Shown here piece after piece: positions 9,356-17,225 of a stretch of DNA of 64,000 nucleotides (position 1 is the first letter of the stretch; every line of letters starts with the position of its first letter). Position numbers and translations under genes: made by a program. The notes beneath the pieces were generated by a model. It saw nothing but the letters and a program-made list of their open reading frames with translations, searched no databases and was not told the DNA's origin. Source of the stretch: Methylobacteriaceae bacterium. GTDB lineage: Bacteria > Pseudomonadota > Alphaproteobacteria > Rhizobiales > Beijerinckiaceae. Location of the stretch: positions 124,001 through 188,000 of the forward strand of contig CANEZL010000002.1 in the NCBI GenBank assembly GCA_947444195.1, read 5' to 3'.

Positions 9356-10918
9356 ATGTCCAAGGCCGATCCCAAGAAGGCCGATGCCGCCAAGGCCGAT
9401 AATGCCAAGGCCGACACCCTGAAGCCCCGCCTGCCGCGCGGCTTCGTCGATCGGCGCGCCGACGAGATCGCCGCCCAGGAGCGCATGCTGGAGCGCATCC
9501 GCGCGACGTTCGAGCTCTACGGTTTCGAGGCCCTGGAGACCCCCTTCGTCGAGTACACCGAGGCGCTGGGCAAGTTCCTGCCCGATCTCGACCGGCCGAA
9601 CGCGGGCGTGTTCTCCTTCCAGGACGACGACGAATCCTGGCTCTCGCTCCGCTACGACCTCACCGCGCCGCTGGCCCGGCACGTCGCCGAGCACTACGAC
9701 GCCCTGCCCAAGCCCTACCGGAGCTTTCGCGCCGGCACCGTCTTCCGCAACGAGAAGCCGGGGCCGGGCCGCTTCCGCCAGTTCATGCAGTTCGATGCCG
9801 ACATCGTGGGCTCCGCCTCCGTCGCGGCCGATGCCGAGGCCTGCATGCTCATGGCCGACACCCTGGAGACGCTCGGGCTGGCCGGCCAGTTCGTCATCAA
9901 GGTCAACAACCGCAAGGTCCTCGACGGGGTGATGGAGGCGATCGGGCTGGCCGGCGACGACCGGGCCGGCCAGCGCCTCACCGTGCTGCGCGCCATCGAC
10001 AAGCTCGACCGCCTCGGCGCGGACGGGGTGCGCCAGCTGCTGGGCCCGGGCCGCAAGGACGAGAGCGGGGACTTCACCAAGGGCGCGGGTCTCGACGAGG
10101 AGCAGGTCGGGCGCATCCTCGCCTACGTCGCCTTCCAGCCCTCGGCGGATGCGGGCGCCGACCGGCTCGCCTTCTGGGAGCAGTTCTTCGGCTCCTGGCG
10201 CGACGTGGTCGGCACCTCGGAGACGGGGCGCGAGGGCATCGCGGAACTGCACGCCATCATGCGGCTCTGCGAGGCGGCGGGCTACGGCCACGACCGCATC
10301 CGGGCCGATGCCAGCGTGGTGCGCGGGCTCGAGTACTATACCGGCCCGGTCTACGAGGCGGAGCTGACCTTCCCCGTCACCAACGAGGACGGCCAGGCGG
10401 TGCGCTTCGGCTCGGTGGCCGGCGGCGGGCGCTACGACGGGCTCGTGGGGCGCTTCCGCACGGAGCCGGTGCCCGCCACCGGCTTCTCGATCGGCGTCTC
10501 GCGCCTGTTCTCGGCGCTCCAGCTCGTGCGCAGCCCGCTCCTGTCCGCCTCGCCCAAGCCCGGCCCCGTGGTGGTGCTCGTCCTCGACCGCGAGAACGTC
10601 GCCGACTACCAGCGCCTCGTGGCGGCGCTCAGGGCCGCGAACATCCGGGCCGAGCTCTATCTCGGCGGCGCCGGCATGAAGGCGCAGATGAAGTACGCCG
10701 ACCGCCGCCGCGCCCCCGTGGCGGTCATCCAGGGCTCGAACGAGCGCGCGGCGAACGAGGTCCAGATCAAGGACCTGATCGAGGGCGCGCGCGCCGCCGA
10801 GACCATCGCCAGCAACGCGGAGTGGAAGGCCGCGCGGCCCGCGCAGTTCTCCTGCCCCGAATCCGAGCTGGTGGCGCAGGTGCGCGCGGTGCTGGCCCGG
10901 CACTTCCCGGAGGGGTGA
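9356..10918 (+). CDS. hisS: Histidyl-tRNA synthetase
   Basis: Class II synthetase that charges tRNA-His with histidine in the cytosol. The product is 520 aa. The N-terminus (residues 1-22) is an unusual Lys-Ala-Asp repeat (K-A-D in [14 protein letters not shown]). Class II motif 2 appears as [13 protein letters not shown]. The histidine-specific loop is R-G-L-E-Y-Y-T-G, and motif 3 surroundings are [11 protein letters not shown]-terminal anticodon-binding domain covers about residues 420-515. Sequence style is that of the alphaproteobacterial branch, which differs from the E. coli type. The paralogous regulator hisZ lies 1 kb further on, separated by an oppositely oriented cytochrome gene. 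Confidence 0.95.
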   Translation: MSKADPKKADAAKADNAKADTLKPRLPRGFVDRRADEIAAQERMLERIRATFELYGFEALETPFVEYTEALGKFLPDLDRPNAGVFSFQDDDESWLSLRYDLTAPLARHVAEHYDALPKPYRSFRAGTVFRNEKPGPGRFRQFMQFDADIVGSASVAADAEACMLMADTLETLGLAGQFVIKVNNRKVLDGVMEAIGLAGDDRAGQRLTVLRAIDKLDRLGADGVRQLLGPGRKDESGDFTKGAGLDEEQVGRILAYVAFQPSADAGADRLAFWEQFFGSWRDVVGTSETGREGIAELHAIMRLCEAAGYGHDRIRADASVVRGLEYYTGPVYEAELTFPVTNEDGQAVRFGSVAGGGRYDGLVGRFRTEPVPATGFSIGVSRLFSALQLVRSPLLSASPKPGPVVVLVLDRENVADYQRLVAALRAANIRAELYLGGAGMKAQMKYADRRRAPVAVIQGSNERAANEVQIKDLIEGARAAETIASNAEWKAARPAQFSCPESELVAQVRAVLARHFPEG

Positions 10919-10957
10919 GACCGTCTCCGGTTCCCCGCTCGGTTCCAGACGGGCCTC

Positions 10958-10980
10958 TCCTCCCCGCAAGGGGGAGGGGA
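10958..10980 (+). terminator. GC-rich hairpin after hisS
   Basis: CCTCCCC and GGGGAGG can pair across a GCAAG loop about 45 bases after the hisS stop. No T-run follows, so intrinsic termination is doubtful. The sequence also resembles the outer arms of the composite repeat at 1312-1510 and may be a repeat fragment. Confidence 0.35.
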
Positions 10981-11059
10981 CAACAGCCCTTTCCGGTCGC
11001 CGGTACGAACCGGATCGGACATCGGAGAGGCGCGCGACCAGGGTCGCACGCTCGACGCC

Positions 11060-11635
11060 TCACGACATGCAGGCATCCTCCGCCTTCGTGAAGGCGGCGG
11101 GCTTCGGCTCGTGCTCCGGGGGACGGTTGCGGCCGAGGGCGCCGTCCGAGCGGGCGCGCAGGTAGGTGTAGATGTCCGGCAGGTAGCACATCACGTTCCG
11201 GTTCTCGCCGAAGGCCGGCATCACCAGATCCTGCGCGGCGCTGACGTCCTTCTTGCCGCCCACGACGATGCCCGCGAAATGCGCGTAGTCCATGCCCTTG
11301 AGCGCATCGACCAGGGACGGGGCGTAGCTGGAGCCCAGGCCGTCGGGCCCGTGGCAGGCCAGGCAGTTCGCGCTGTAGCGCACGTATCCGGACATCGTGT
11401 ACCAGTCGACCTTCCGGCCGCCGTCGCTGACGTGGTAGGTCGGATCGCCGTTCCGGTCGGTGTATTGGCCGTCCTGGACCTTGGCGGGCTGCGACGCCCC
11501 CGCGCTCTTCGGGTCGGCGGAGCCGCTGATCGTGACGGGCCGCTGCCCGGCGGCATCGGGACCGGCCGCGCCCGCCGCGTGACAGACCGAAACCAGGGCG
11601 ACCAAGCTCACGAATGCCGGTACAGCGGGTTTCAT
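11060..11635 (-). CDS. c-type cytochrome, methanol-metabolism-related four-Cys family
   Basis: A 191-residue exported monohaem cytochrome. Residues 1-24 are a signal peptide (F-V-S-L-V-A-L-V-S-V). The haem site is S-A-N-C-L-A-C-H-G near residues 88-96. The likely axial Met is in V-M-P-A-F-G-E-N, and extra cysteines appear in V-M-C-Y-L-P and at the C-terminus D-A-C-M-S. Two extra Cys outside the CxxCH, plus the D-W-Y-T-M-S-G-Y-V-R-Y lead-in, resemble the family labelled 'c-type cytochrome, methanol metabolism-related', found near PQQ alcohol dehydrogenase systems. An electron-transfer role in the periplasm is inferred; no alcohol dehydrogenase gene is nearby. It sits opposite in direction between hisS and hisZ. 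Confidence 0.75.
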   Translation of the reverse strand: MKPAVPAFVSLVALVSVCHAAGAAGPDAAGQRPVTISGSADPKSAGASQPAKVQDGQYTDRNGDPTYHVSDGGRKVDWYTMSGYVRYSANCLACHGPDGLGSSYAPSLVDALKGMDYAHFAGIVVGGKKDVSAAQDLVMPAFGENRNVMCYLPDIYTYLRARSDGALGRNRPPEHEPKPAAFTKAEDACMS

Positions 11636-11944
11636 GACCGTTCTCCGGTGATGTTCCGTCTCGACAAGGGCAACCGATACTGCGCGGTTCCGCTCTCGCC
11701 GGCTCGGCCTCAGGTCACGTTTTCGAGAAGACGGTTCGGGAGCGGAGTTCTATCATCCGCATCGCGCGAGAGCTTGGTCGGGCGCCCCGTCGCCCCCGCA
11801 TCCACCGAGTACGGCCCCCGGTCGGGGCAAGGGCAACCGTCCGGCAAGCATCCGGCGGCAATCCCGCCGGTCTGCGTATGCGAAACGGTCGCCAACGCCG
11901 CCCCCGGTTGCTACAGAGCCGCCGGACAGGGGCGAGTGGAGCCG
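11636..11944. other. Divergent intergenic region, cytochrome c / hisZ
   Basis: 309 bases between divergent genes, presumably with promoters for both. The sequence is less GC-rich around 11710-11770. No convincing coding frame, hairpin or known regulatory RNA was seen. Confidence 0.45.
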
Positions 11945-13114
11945 ATGACACGACCGGAAGCGGAGACGGGGGCGGATGGGGCCGAGCAGGCGCGGCTCCT
12001 CGCGCATCTGGCTGCGGCGGGCTATGCCAGCGTCACGCCGCCGGTGCTGCAGCCCATCGAGCCCTTCCTCGAACTCTCGGGCGAGGACATCCGGCGCCGC
12101 ATCTTCGTGACGCAGGACGTCGCCGGCGCCGAGATGTGCCTGCGCCCGGAATTCACCATTCCCGTCTGCCGCCTGCACCGGGCGCGCGGCGAGGCGCAGG
12201 CCGCCGATTACAGCTATCTCGGGCCCGTGTTCCGCCTCGCGGCCGAGGAGCCCGACGAGTTCCTCCAGGCCGGCATCGAATCGATCGGCCGCAGCGACAT
12301 CCCGGCGGCCGATGCCGAGGTGCTGGGGCTGGCGCTGGAAGGGCTCGCCCTGTTCGGCCATGGGGACCCCGCCGTCCGCCTCGGCGATATGGGCCTCACC
12401 GTGGCGCTCCTCGACGGGCTCGGCGTGCCGCCGGCCGCCAAGCGCCGGACGCTGCGGGCGCTCGCCGCCGGCCGCTCCCTCGACGCCGTCGCCAACGCGG
12501 CGCTGCCCGAGGATCCCCATGCGGGCCTGCTCGCGGCGATCCAGGGCCAGGACCCGCGCGGGGTGCGCGCCTTCGTGGAGGACGTGCTCGCCATCGCCGG
12601 CATCTCGGCGGTGGGCGGGCGCTCGGCCGGCGAGATCGCCGAGCGCTTCCTCGCCAAGGCCGCGGCCCAGGCCAGCGGCGGCGCAGGGCTGAACCCCGAG
12701 AACCGCGCCCTGATCGACCGCTACCGGGCGATCTCCGGCGATCCGGATGCCGCCGCGCGGGCCCTGCGCGCGCTCGCCGACGAGGCCGGCATCCGGCACG
12801 ACGCGCTCGGCGCCGCCCTCGACCTGTTCGAGGAGCGCAACGGCTTCATCGCCGCCCGCGGCCTGCCCCTGGAGCGCTTCCGCTTCAGCGGGGGCTTCGC
12901 GCGCAATCTCGACTACTACACCGGCTTCATCTTCGAGGTGACGGGTGCCGCGGGCGGGCCGGTCCTCGTGGGCGGCGGGCGCTACGACGGGCTCCTCACC
13001 CATCTCGGGGCGCCCGAGCCGCAGCCCGCGGTGGGCTGCACCTTCTGGGTCGATCGCGTGGTGGGCAGCAGCAGCGTGGTGGGCGGCAGCAGCGTTGTGG
13101 GAGGCGGCCGGTGA
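11945..13114 (+). CDS. hisZ: ATP phosphoribosyltransferase regulatory subunit HisZ
   Basis: Catalytically inactive paralogue of histidyl-tRNA synthetase that assembles with HisG and mediates feedback control by histidine in the first step of histidine synthesis. The product is about 389 aa. Class II synthetase-like landmarks are M-C-L-R-P-E-F-T-I-P-V-C-R, Y-L-G-P-V-F-R, R-N-L-D-Y-Y-T-G and G-G-G-R-Y-D-G-L-L, while the anticodon-binding domain of HisS is absent. The last 18 residues are an odd Ser/Val/Gly repeat (V-V-G-S-S-S-V-V-G-G-S-S-V-V-G-G-G-R). The stop codon overlaps the hisG start in a GTGA, implying translational coupling. Confidence 0.92.
   Translation: MTRPEAETGADGAEQARLLAHLAAAGYASVTPPVLQPIEPFLELSGEDIRRRIFVTQDVAGAEMCLRPEFTIPVCRLHRARGEAQAADYSYLGPVFRLAAEEPDEFLQAGIESIGRSDIPAADAEVLGLALEGLALFGHGDPAVRLGDMGLTVALLDGLGVPPAAKRRTLRALAAGRSLDAVANAALPEDPHAGLLAAIQGQDPRGVRAFVEDVLAIAGISAVGGRSAGEIAERFLAKAAAQASGGAGLNPENRALIDRYRAISGDPDAAARALRALADEAGIRHDALGAALDLFEERNGFIAARGLPLERFRFSGGFARNLDYYTGFIFEVTGAAGGPVLVGGGRYDGLLTHLGAPEPQPAVGCTFWVDRVVGSSSVVGGSSVVGGGR
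13059..13110 (+). repeat. Short in-frame tandem repeat in hisZ 3' end
   Basis: Near-identical 18-base units based on GTGGTGGGCGGCAGCAGC lie at the very end of hisZ and encode Val-Val-Gly-Gly-Ser-Ser repeats. They lie just before the hisG start. Copy number could vary by slippage without changing the frame. Confidence 0.6.
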
Positions 13115-14094
13115 GCGCGTCCGAGGGGCCTCTCGTCCTGGCCGTGCCCTCCAAGGGCCGGCTGCAGGAGAACGCCAACGCCTTCTTCGCCCGCGCGGGG
13201 CTCAAGCTCGCGCAGGGGGCGGGCGCCCGCGACTACCGCGGCAAGCTCGTGGGCGTGCCGAACGTCGAGGTGCGCTACCTCTCGGCCTCCGAGATCGCGA
13301 GCCAGCTCGCCTCGGGCGCGGCCCATCTCGGGGTCACCGGCGAGGACCTGATCCGCGAGACCCTGCCCGACGCCCGGGGACAGGTGGAACTCCTGACGCC
13401 GCTGGGCTTCGGCAACGCCACCGTGGTGGTGGCCGTGCCCCAGGCCTGGATCGACGTGCGCGCCATGAGCGACCTCGACGAGGTCGCCGCCGAGATGCGG
13501 GTCCGCCACGGCCGGCGCCTGCGCATCGCCACCAAGTACGTGAACCTGACCCGGCGCTTCTTCGCCGAGAAGGGCGTGGCCGACTACCGCATCGTGGAGA
13601 GCTTAGGCGCCACCGAGGGCGCGCCCGCGGCCGGATCGGCCGAGATCGTGGTGGACATCACCACCACCGGCGCGACGCTCGCCGCCAACGCCCTGAAGAT
13701 CCTCGACGACGGCGTCATCCTGCGCTCCGAGGCGAACCTCGTCGCCAGCCTGAAGGCCGATTGGGGCCCGGACCAGCGCGTCGCCTTCCGCGCGGTGATG
13801 GACCGGATCAGCGCCGAGGAGCGGGCCCGCACCACCCGCGAGGTCCGGGCCGGGATGCCCGAGTCCGGCGCGATCGATCTGGCCGGGATCAGCGCCCTGC
13901 ACGAGGCGGACCTGCCCTACGGCGCCCCGCAAGGGCTCGACGGGGAGATCGTGCTGCGCTGTCCGGAGGCCGCGGTGTTCGCGCTGGCCGACGCGCTGGT
14001 CTCGGCCGGTGCCCGCGCGGTGAGCGTGCGCCGCATCGACTACGCCTTCGCCGCCGAGAACCCGCTCGCCGAGCGGCTGCTGGCCCGGCTTTGA
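13111..14094 (+). CDS. hisG: ATP phosphoribosyltransferase catalytic subunit
   Basis: Joins ATP and PRPP to give phosphoribosyl-ATP, the committed step of histidine biosynthesis. The start is the GTG at 13111, overlapping the hisZ stop by four bases. The product is 327 aa. Visible HisG features are L-A-V-P-S-K-G-R near the N-terminus, L-G-V-T-G-E-D-L, and the PRPP-binding E-I-V-V-D-I-T-T-T-G-A-T-L. Length is notable: a HisG paired with HisZ is typically the short form of about 210-230 aa, whereas this one carries roughly 100 extra C-terminal residues. Rhizobiales with both HisZ and a longer HisG are known, so this is a lineage trait rather than a misread frame. Confidence 0.93.
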   Translation: MSASEGPLVLAVPSKGRLQENANAFFARAGLKLAQGAGARDYRGKLVGVPNVEVRYLSASEIASQLASGAAHLGVTGEDLIRETLPDARGQVELLTPLGFGNATVVVAVPQAWIDVRAMSDLDEVAAEMRVRHGRRLRIATKYVNLTRRFFAEKGVADYRIVESLGATEGAPAAGSAEIVVDITTTGATLAANALKILDDGVILRSEANLVASLKADWGPDQRVAFRAVMDRISAEERARTTREVRAGMPESGAIDLAGISALHEADLPYGAPQGLDGEIVLRCPEAAVFALADALVSAGARAVSVRRIDYAFAAENPLAERLLARL

Positions 14095-14104
14095 GGCTCG
14101 AGAC

Positions 14105-14449
14105 CTATTGCGGTCCCTGCTTGGCGAATTCCGAGAGCAGGCCGCGCAGGGTCTTCAGCCGGGCGTCGTAGAGGTCGCGCAGGCAGGCGGTGTCGCCGGC
14201 ACAGGCGCGCCGCTCCTTCAGCCAGGTCTCCTGGTCCTCCTGCATCTTGGTGCGCCCGCCCATGGGCAGCACGTCCTTCAGGATCTCGAAGCGCGTCGCC
14301 ATCTCGACGTCGCGGTCGTTGAGGGAGAGCGTGGCGCAGATCGCCCGCTCGTCCGGCGTCTCCGCCTTGTCGCAGGGGAAGCTCGCCGCAGTGGCGGGCG
14401 CGGCCGTCAGCAGGGCGAGGAGGGGAAAAGCGGGCAGGAGCTTCAGCAT
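14105..14449 (-). CDS. LprI-like (DUF1311) secreted protein
   Basis: A 114-residue exported protein. Signal peptide at residues 1-21 (L-L-P-A-F-P-L-L-A-L-L-T-A-A-P). The mature part has the DUF1311/LprI pattern: F-P-C-D-K-A-x-T-P-D-E-R-A-I-C, then L-N-D-R-D-V-E-M-A, W-L-K-E-R-R-A-C, and D-T-A-C-L-R-D-L-Y, with four cysteines positioned for two disulfides. The family is named after mycobacterial LprI, reported to inhibit lysozyme; most members are uncharacterised. It converges on hisG with a 10-base gap. Confidence 0.8.
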   Translation of the reverse strand: MLKLLPAFPLLALLTAAPATAASFPCDKAETPDERAICATLSLNDRDVEMATRFEILKDVLPMGGRTKMQEDQETWLKERRACAGDTACLRDLYDARLKTLRGLLSEFAKQGPQ

Positions 14450-14654
14450 GCCCGATCAACGGGGCCGCGCGGCATTGGCTCCGCCGCGGCGCCCGCATGG
14501 TTAACCCAGGGTTGATCCCGCGGTCACGGGATTCTCGCCGCGCGGACAAGGAAATTGCGCCGCGTCCGGCGACGATCGGGTCTGCGCCGCGTTGAGCCGG
14601 CAGCTTCGCGACCGGCGCCCGCCCGGTCCCGCCGACCGAACCGGAGATTCAACC

Positions 14655-15134
14655 ATGTCCGCCCTCCGCACCGCCCTGCCGGCTGCGCTCGCCCTCGCCT
14701 TCCTCGCCGGCCCGGCCCGGGCCGATGCGGTCCCCCGCCTCGATGTCGAGAAGACCTGCAACTCGGCGGGCCGCGCCGATATCGGCTCCAGCGCCACGGA
14801 GGAGGAGAGCCGCCGGGGCTGCCTGCGCTCCGAGAACGAGGCGAAGCGGGAGGCCGAGCGCCGCTGGGGCGACTACACCCCGGCCGCCAAGAAGCAGTGC
14901 CAGAGCCAGTTCGAGGCCGGCGGCTACCCCTCCTACGTGGAGATGGTGACCTGCCTCGAACTCGCGAGCGGCACGGTGCCGACGCAGACCGGCTCCGACG
15001 GCAAGGCGGTCACCGGTCCCGGCTCGCCGAAGGGCGCGACCCAGGCCCCGCAGGAGCGCGGCGCGAGCGCGCTCACGCAGGAGCCCGCCGCGAGCCAGCG
15101 CACGAACCCGATCCAGGTGCTGGAGCGGAAGTAG
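14655..15134 (+). CDS. Secreted hypothetical protein
   Basis: A 159-residue protein. Signal peptide at residues 1-23 (L-P-A-A-L-A-L-A-F-L-A-G-P-A-R-A-D). The mature part holds conserved-looking blocks (K-T-C-N-S-A, E-E-E-S-R-R-G-C-L-R-S-E-N-E-A-K and Y-V-E-M-V-T-C-L-E-L) with four cysteines, followed by a low-complexity Gly/Thr/Gln/Ala tail. Function is unknown. The ATG at 14655 is preferred because it begins the signal peptide. The stop codon lies 7 bases before the 113-bp repeat that fills the gap to opgH. Confidence 0.65.
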   Translation: MSALRTALPAALALAFLAGPARADAVPRLDVEKTCNSAGRADIGSSATEEESRRGCLRSENEAKREAERRWGDYTPAAKKQCQSQFEAGGYPSYVEMVTCLELASGTVPTQTGSDGKAVTGPGSPKGATQAPQERGASALTQEPAASQRTNPIQVLERK

Positions 15135-15140
15135 CCGCCC

Positions 15141-15253
15141 GTCTCATACCAGATCCGGTTGATCCCTTCGGGACGGCGGATCTGGGCTTCGCTCATGCGC
15201 CGCGCGGGCTCGGTCGATACGATCCCCGCTTCGATCGAGCGGAGATCGTATCA
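15141..15253. repeat. 113-bp dispersed repeat ending in a gene stop codon (copy 1)
   Basis: Nearly the same sequence occurs at 21441-21552. It fills almost the whole gap between two convergent genes. A 9-bp perfect dyad, GATACGATC at 15216-15224 with GATCGTATC at 15244-15252, encloses a near-palindrome centred on CGATCG. Read on the minus strand, the opgH stop codon TGA (15253-15251) is the first part of the hairpin. It may terminate opgH transcription or protect the mRNA 3' end. Confidence 0.85.
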
Positions 15254-17173
15254 GGCCTCGTCCGCGGCGAGGCGGATCGCCTCCGCCGTGCGGGGCTGCG
15301 CCGCCTTGGCGGGCGGAGCCGGGGCCCGGCTCTGGTGCAGTTCGGCCAGTTCCGGCGCCTGGGCGGTGTCGTCCACCGTGAGGAACAGGCCGTGCCGCCG
15401 GGCGAGGCGGCCGAGATCGGCCCGGCTGGTGAGCACGCTCTGGGCCGGGCTGGTGATCAGCGCCAGCGCCAGCGGCGCCATCCAGACGGCGAGGACGGGA
15501 TCGCCCGCGAGCCAGAGGCCGAGGGCGAGCACGAGGCCCACCACCACCGCGTCGGCCTGGAGGCGGAAGGCCTCGCGCCAGGGCACCTGGCGGTCGTCGC
15601 GCGCCTGCGTGTCCCAGCGGACCACGCGGCCGAAGAAGGTGGCGACCACGGCCACCGCCGTGAACAGGGTCATCACCGGCCAGAGGATCACCCAGACCAG
15701 CTGCTCCAGGGCGGCGCTGGCGAGCAGGTTGCGCGTGCCGCCGAAGGCCGCCCGGCGCTCGCCCGAGACGAGGACGTGGCCGAGGCTGAGGAGCTTCGGC
15801 AGCGCCAGCACGAGGATCGTGAGGGCGGCGAGCCCGTGCGCGGCGGGGGAGGCGCCGGTGAGCCCGTAGCCCAGCAGGCCGAGATCGCCGGTGCGCGCGG
15901 CGAGCCAGGTGCCGAGGCCGAGGAAGGCGATCCAGAGGGGCAGCATCAGGTAGGCGAGGATGCCGGTGGCGAGGTGCCAGCGGCTCGCCGCCTTCAGGCC
16001 CGGCCAGGGCAGGACGGCGAGGTGCTGCAGGTTGCCCTGGCACCAGCGCCGCTCGCGCCCGAGCAGGTCGACGAGGTTCGTCGGCATCTCCTCCCAGGTT
16101 CCGCCCATCTCGGGGACGAGGCGGACCTCCCAGCCCGAGCGGCGAAGGAGCGCCCCCTCGACGATGTCGTGGCAGAGGATCTCGCCGCCGAGCGGCGCCT
16201 TGCCGGGCAGGACCGGCAGCGCGGCGTTGTCGGTGAAGGCCGCGACCCGCAGGATGGCGTTGTGGCCCCAGTAGCTGCCGTCCGGCCCCTGCCAGGTCTC
16301 CAGGCAGCGCAGGGCCAGCGGCGCGTAGAGGCGCACCGCGAATTGCTGGATGCGGGCGAACAGGGTGTCGCGCCCGGCCGCGTAGGAGACGGTCTGGATC
16401 AGGCCGAGGCGCGGGTTCTCCTCCATCAGCCCGACGAGGCGGCGCATGGCGGCCCCGGTCATCAGGCTGTCGGCGTCGAGCACGATCATGAAGTCGTATT
16501 CGGGGCCGTAGGTGGTGCAGAACTCGCCGATATTGCCGGCCTTGCGGCCGATATTCTCCCGGCGGCGGCGGTAGCGCACCAGGGGCAGGCCGGGCCCGCC
16601 CTGCTCCCGCCAGGCCTGGATGCGGGCGAATTCGTGCTCCTCCACCGCGGCGATGGCGCCGTCGCGGGTGTCCGAGAGGACGAAGAGGTCGATGTCCTCG
16701 GCGCCCGCCCGGGCCAGCGAGCGGGCCATCACCCGCAGGGCCGCGAACACCGCGACCGCGTCCTCGGCATGGATCGCCACCACGGCGGCGGTGCGCGAGC
16801 GCCCGCTCGGGGGGGGCACCGGCCCCTCGGAGCGGATCTCCAGCACGGATTTCACGCGCTCGCCCCGCGCGGCGGCGAGGAGGCCGTAGAGGTACTGCCA
16901 GGCGGTGTAGGACTGCCACGCCATCACCGTGCAGAACAGGCCGAGCACGGCGGCCTCCAGCCAGCCCGCCGCCGGATAGGCCGTCCCCGCCAGGGCGGCG
17001 ATGGCGGCGGCGGTGGCGAGGGCCGGCAACGCGAGGGCGAGGCGGCGAAGGAGAAGAATCCGGTTCGCGCCACCCTTGTCCCGCGGCTCCCAAGCCTCGA
17101 CATAGGCGCGGGCCGTATCGGATCGCGGGGCCTCGGTCGCCCGGGTCTCGTGCAGCGACGGTGTGGTGGACAT
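15251..17173 (-). CDS. opgH: Glucans biosynthesis glucosyltransferase H
   Basis: Inner-membrane enzyme that polymerises the beta-1,2-linked glucose backbone of osmoregulated periplasmic glucans from UDP-glucose. The product is 640 aa. Two membrane helices precede a cytosolic GT2 domain (about residues 125-380) with D-A-D at 233-235, H-D at 335-336 and R-R-W-C-Q-G at 375-380, the processive-transferase signature. Several C-terminal helices follow. It is shorter than the E. coli enzyme of about 850 aa, as is usual in alphaproteobacteria. The ATG at 17173 is divergent from opgG/D, with a gap of 52 bases or more. The stop codon is supplied by the 113-bp repeat. Confidence 0.93.
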   Translation of the reverse strand: MSTTPSLHETRATEAPRSDTARAYVEAWEPRDKGGANRILLLRRLALALPALATAAAIAALAGTAYPAAGWLEAAVLGLFCTVMAWQSYTAWQYLYGLLAAARGERVKSVLEIRSEGPVPPPSGRSRTAAVVAIHAEDAVAVFAALRVMARSLARAGAEDIDLFVLSDTRDGAIAAVEEHEFARIQAWREQGGPGLPLVRYRRRRENIGRKAGNIGEFCTTYGPEYDFMIVLDADSLMTGAAMRRLVGLMEENPRLGLIQTVSYAAGRDTLFARIQQFAVRLYAPLALRCLETWQGPDGSYWGHNAILRVAAFTDNAALPVLPGKAPLGGEILCHDIVEGALLRRSGWEVRLVPEMGGTWEEMPTNLVDLLGRERRWCQGNLQHLAVLPWPGLKAASRWHLATGILAYLMLPLWIAFLGLGTWLAARTGDLGLLGYGLTGASPAAHGLAALTILVLALPKLLSLGHVLVSGERRAAFGGTRNLLASAALEQLVWVILWPVMTLFTAVAVVATFFGRVVRWDTQARDDRQVPWREAFRLQADAVVVGLVLALGLWLAGDPVLAVWMAPLALALITSPAQSVLTSRADLGRLARRHGLFLTVDDTAQAPELAELHQSRAPAPPAKAAQPRTAEAIRLAADEA

Positions 17174-17225
17174 GGCGCCTGGGCCTCGGAGGAAGGGGTC
17201 CCGGCCCTGCGGATCGGGGACGCGA

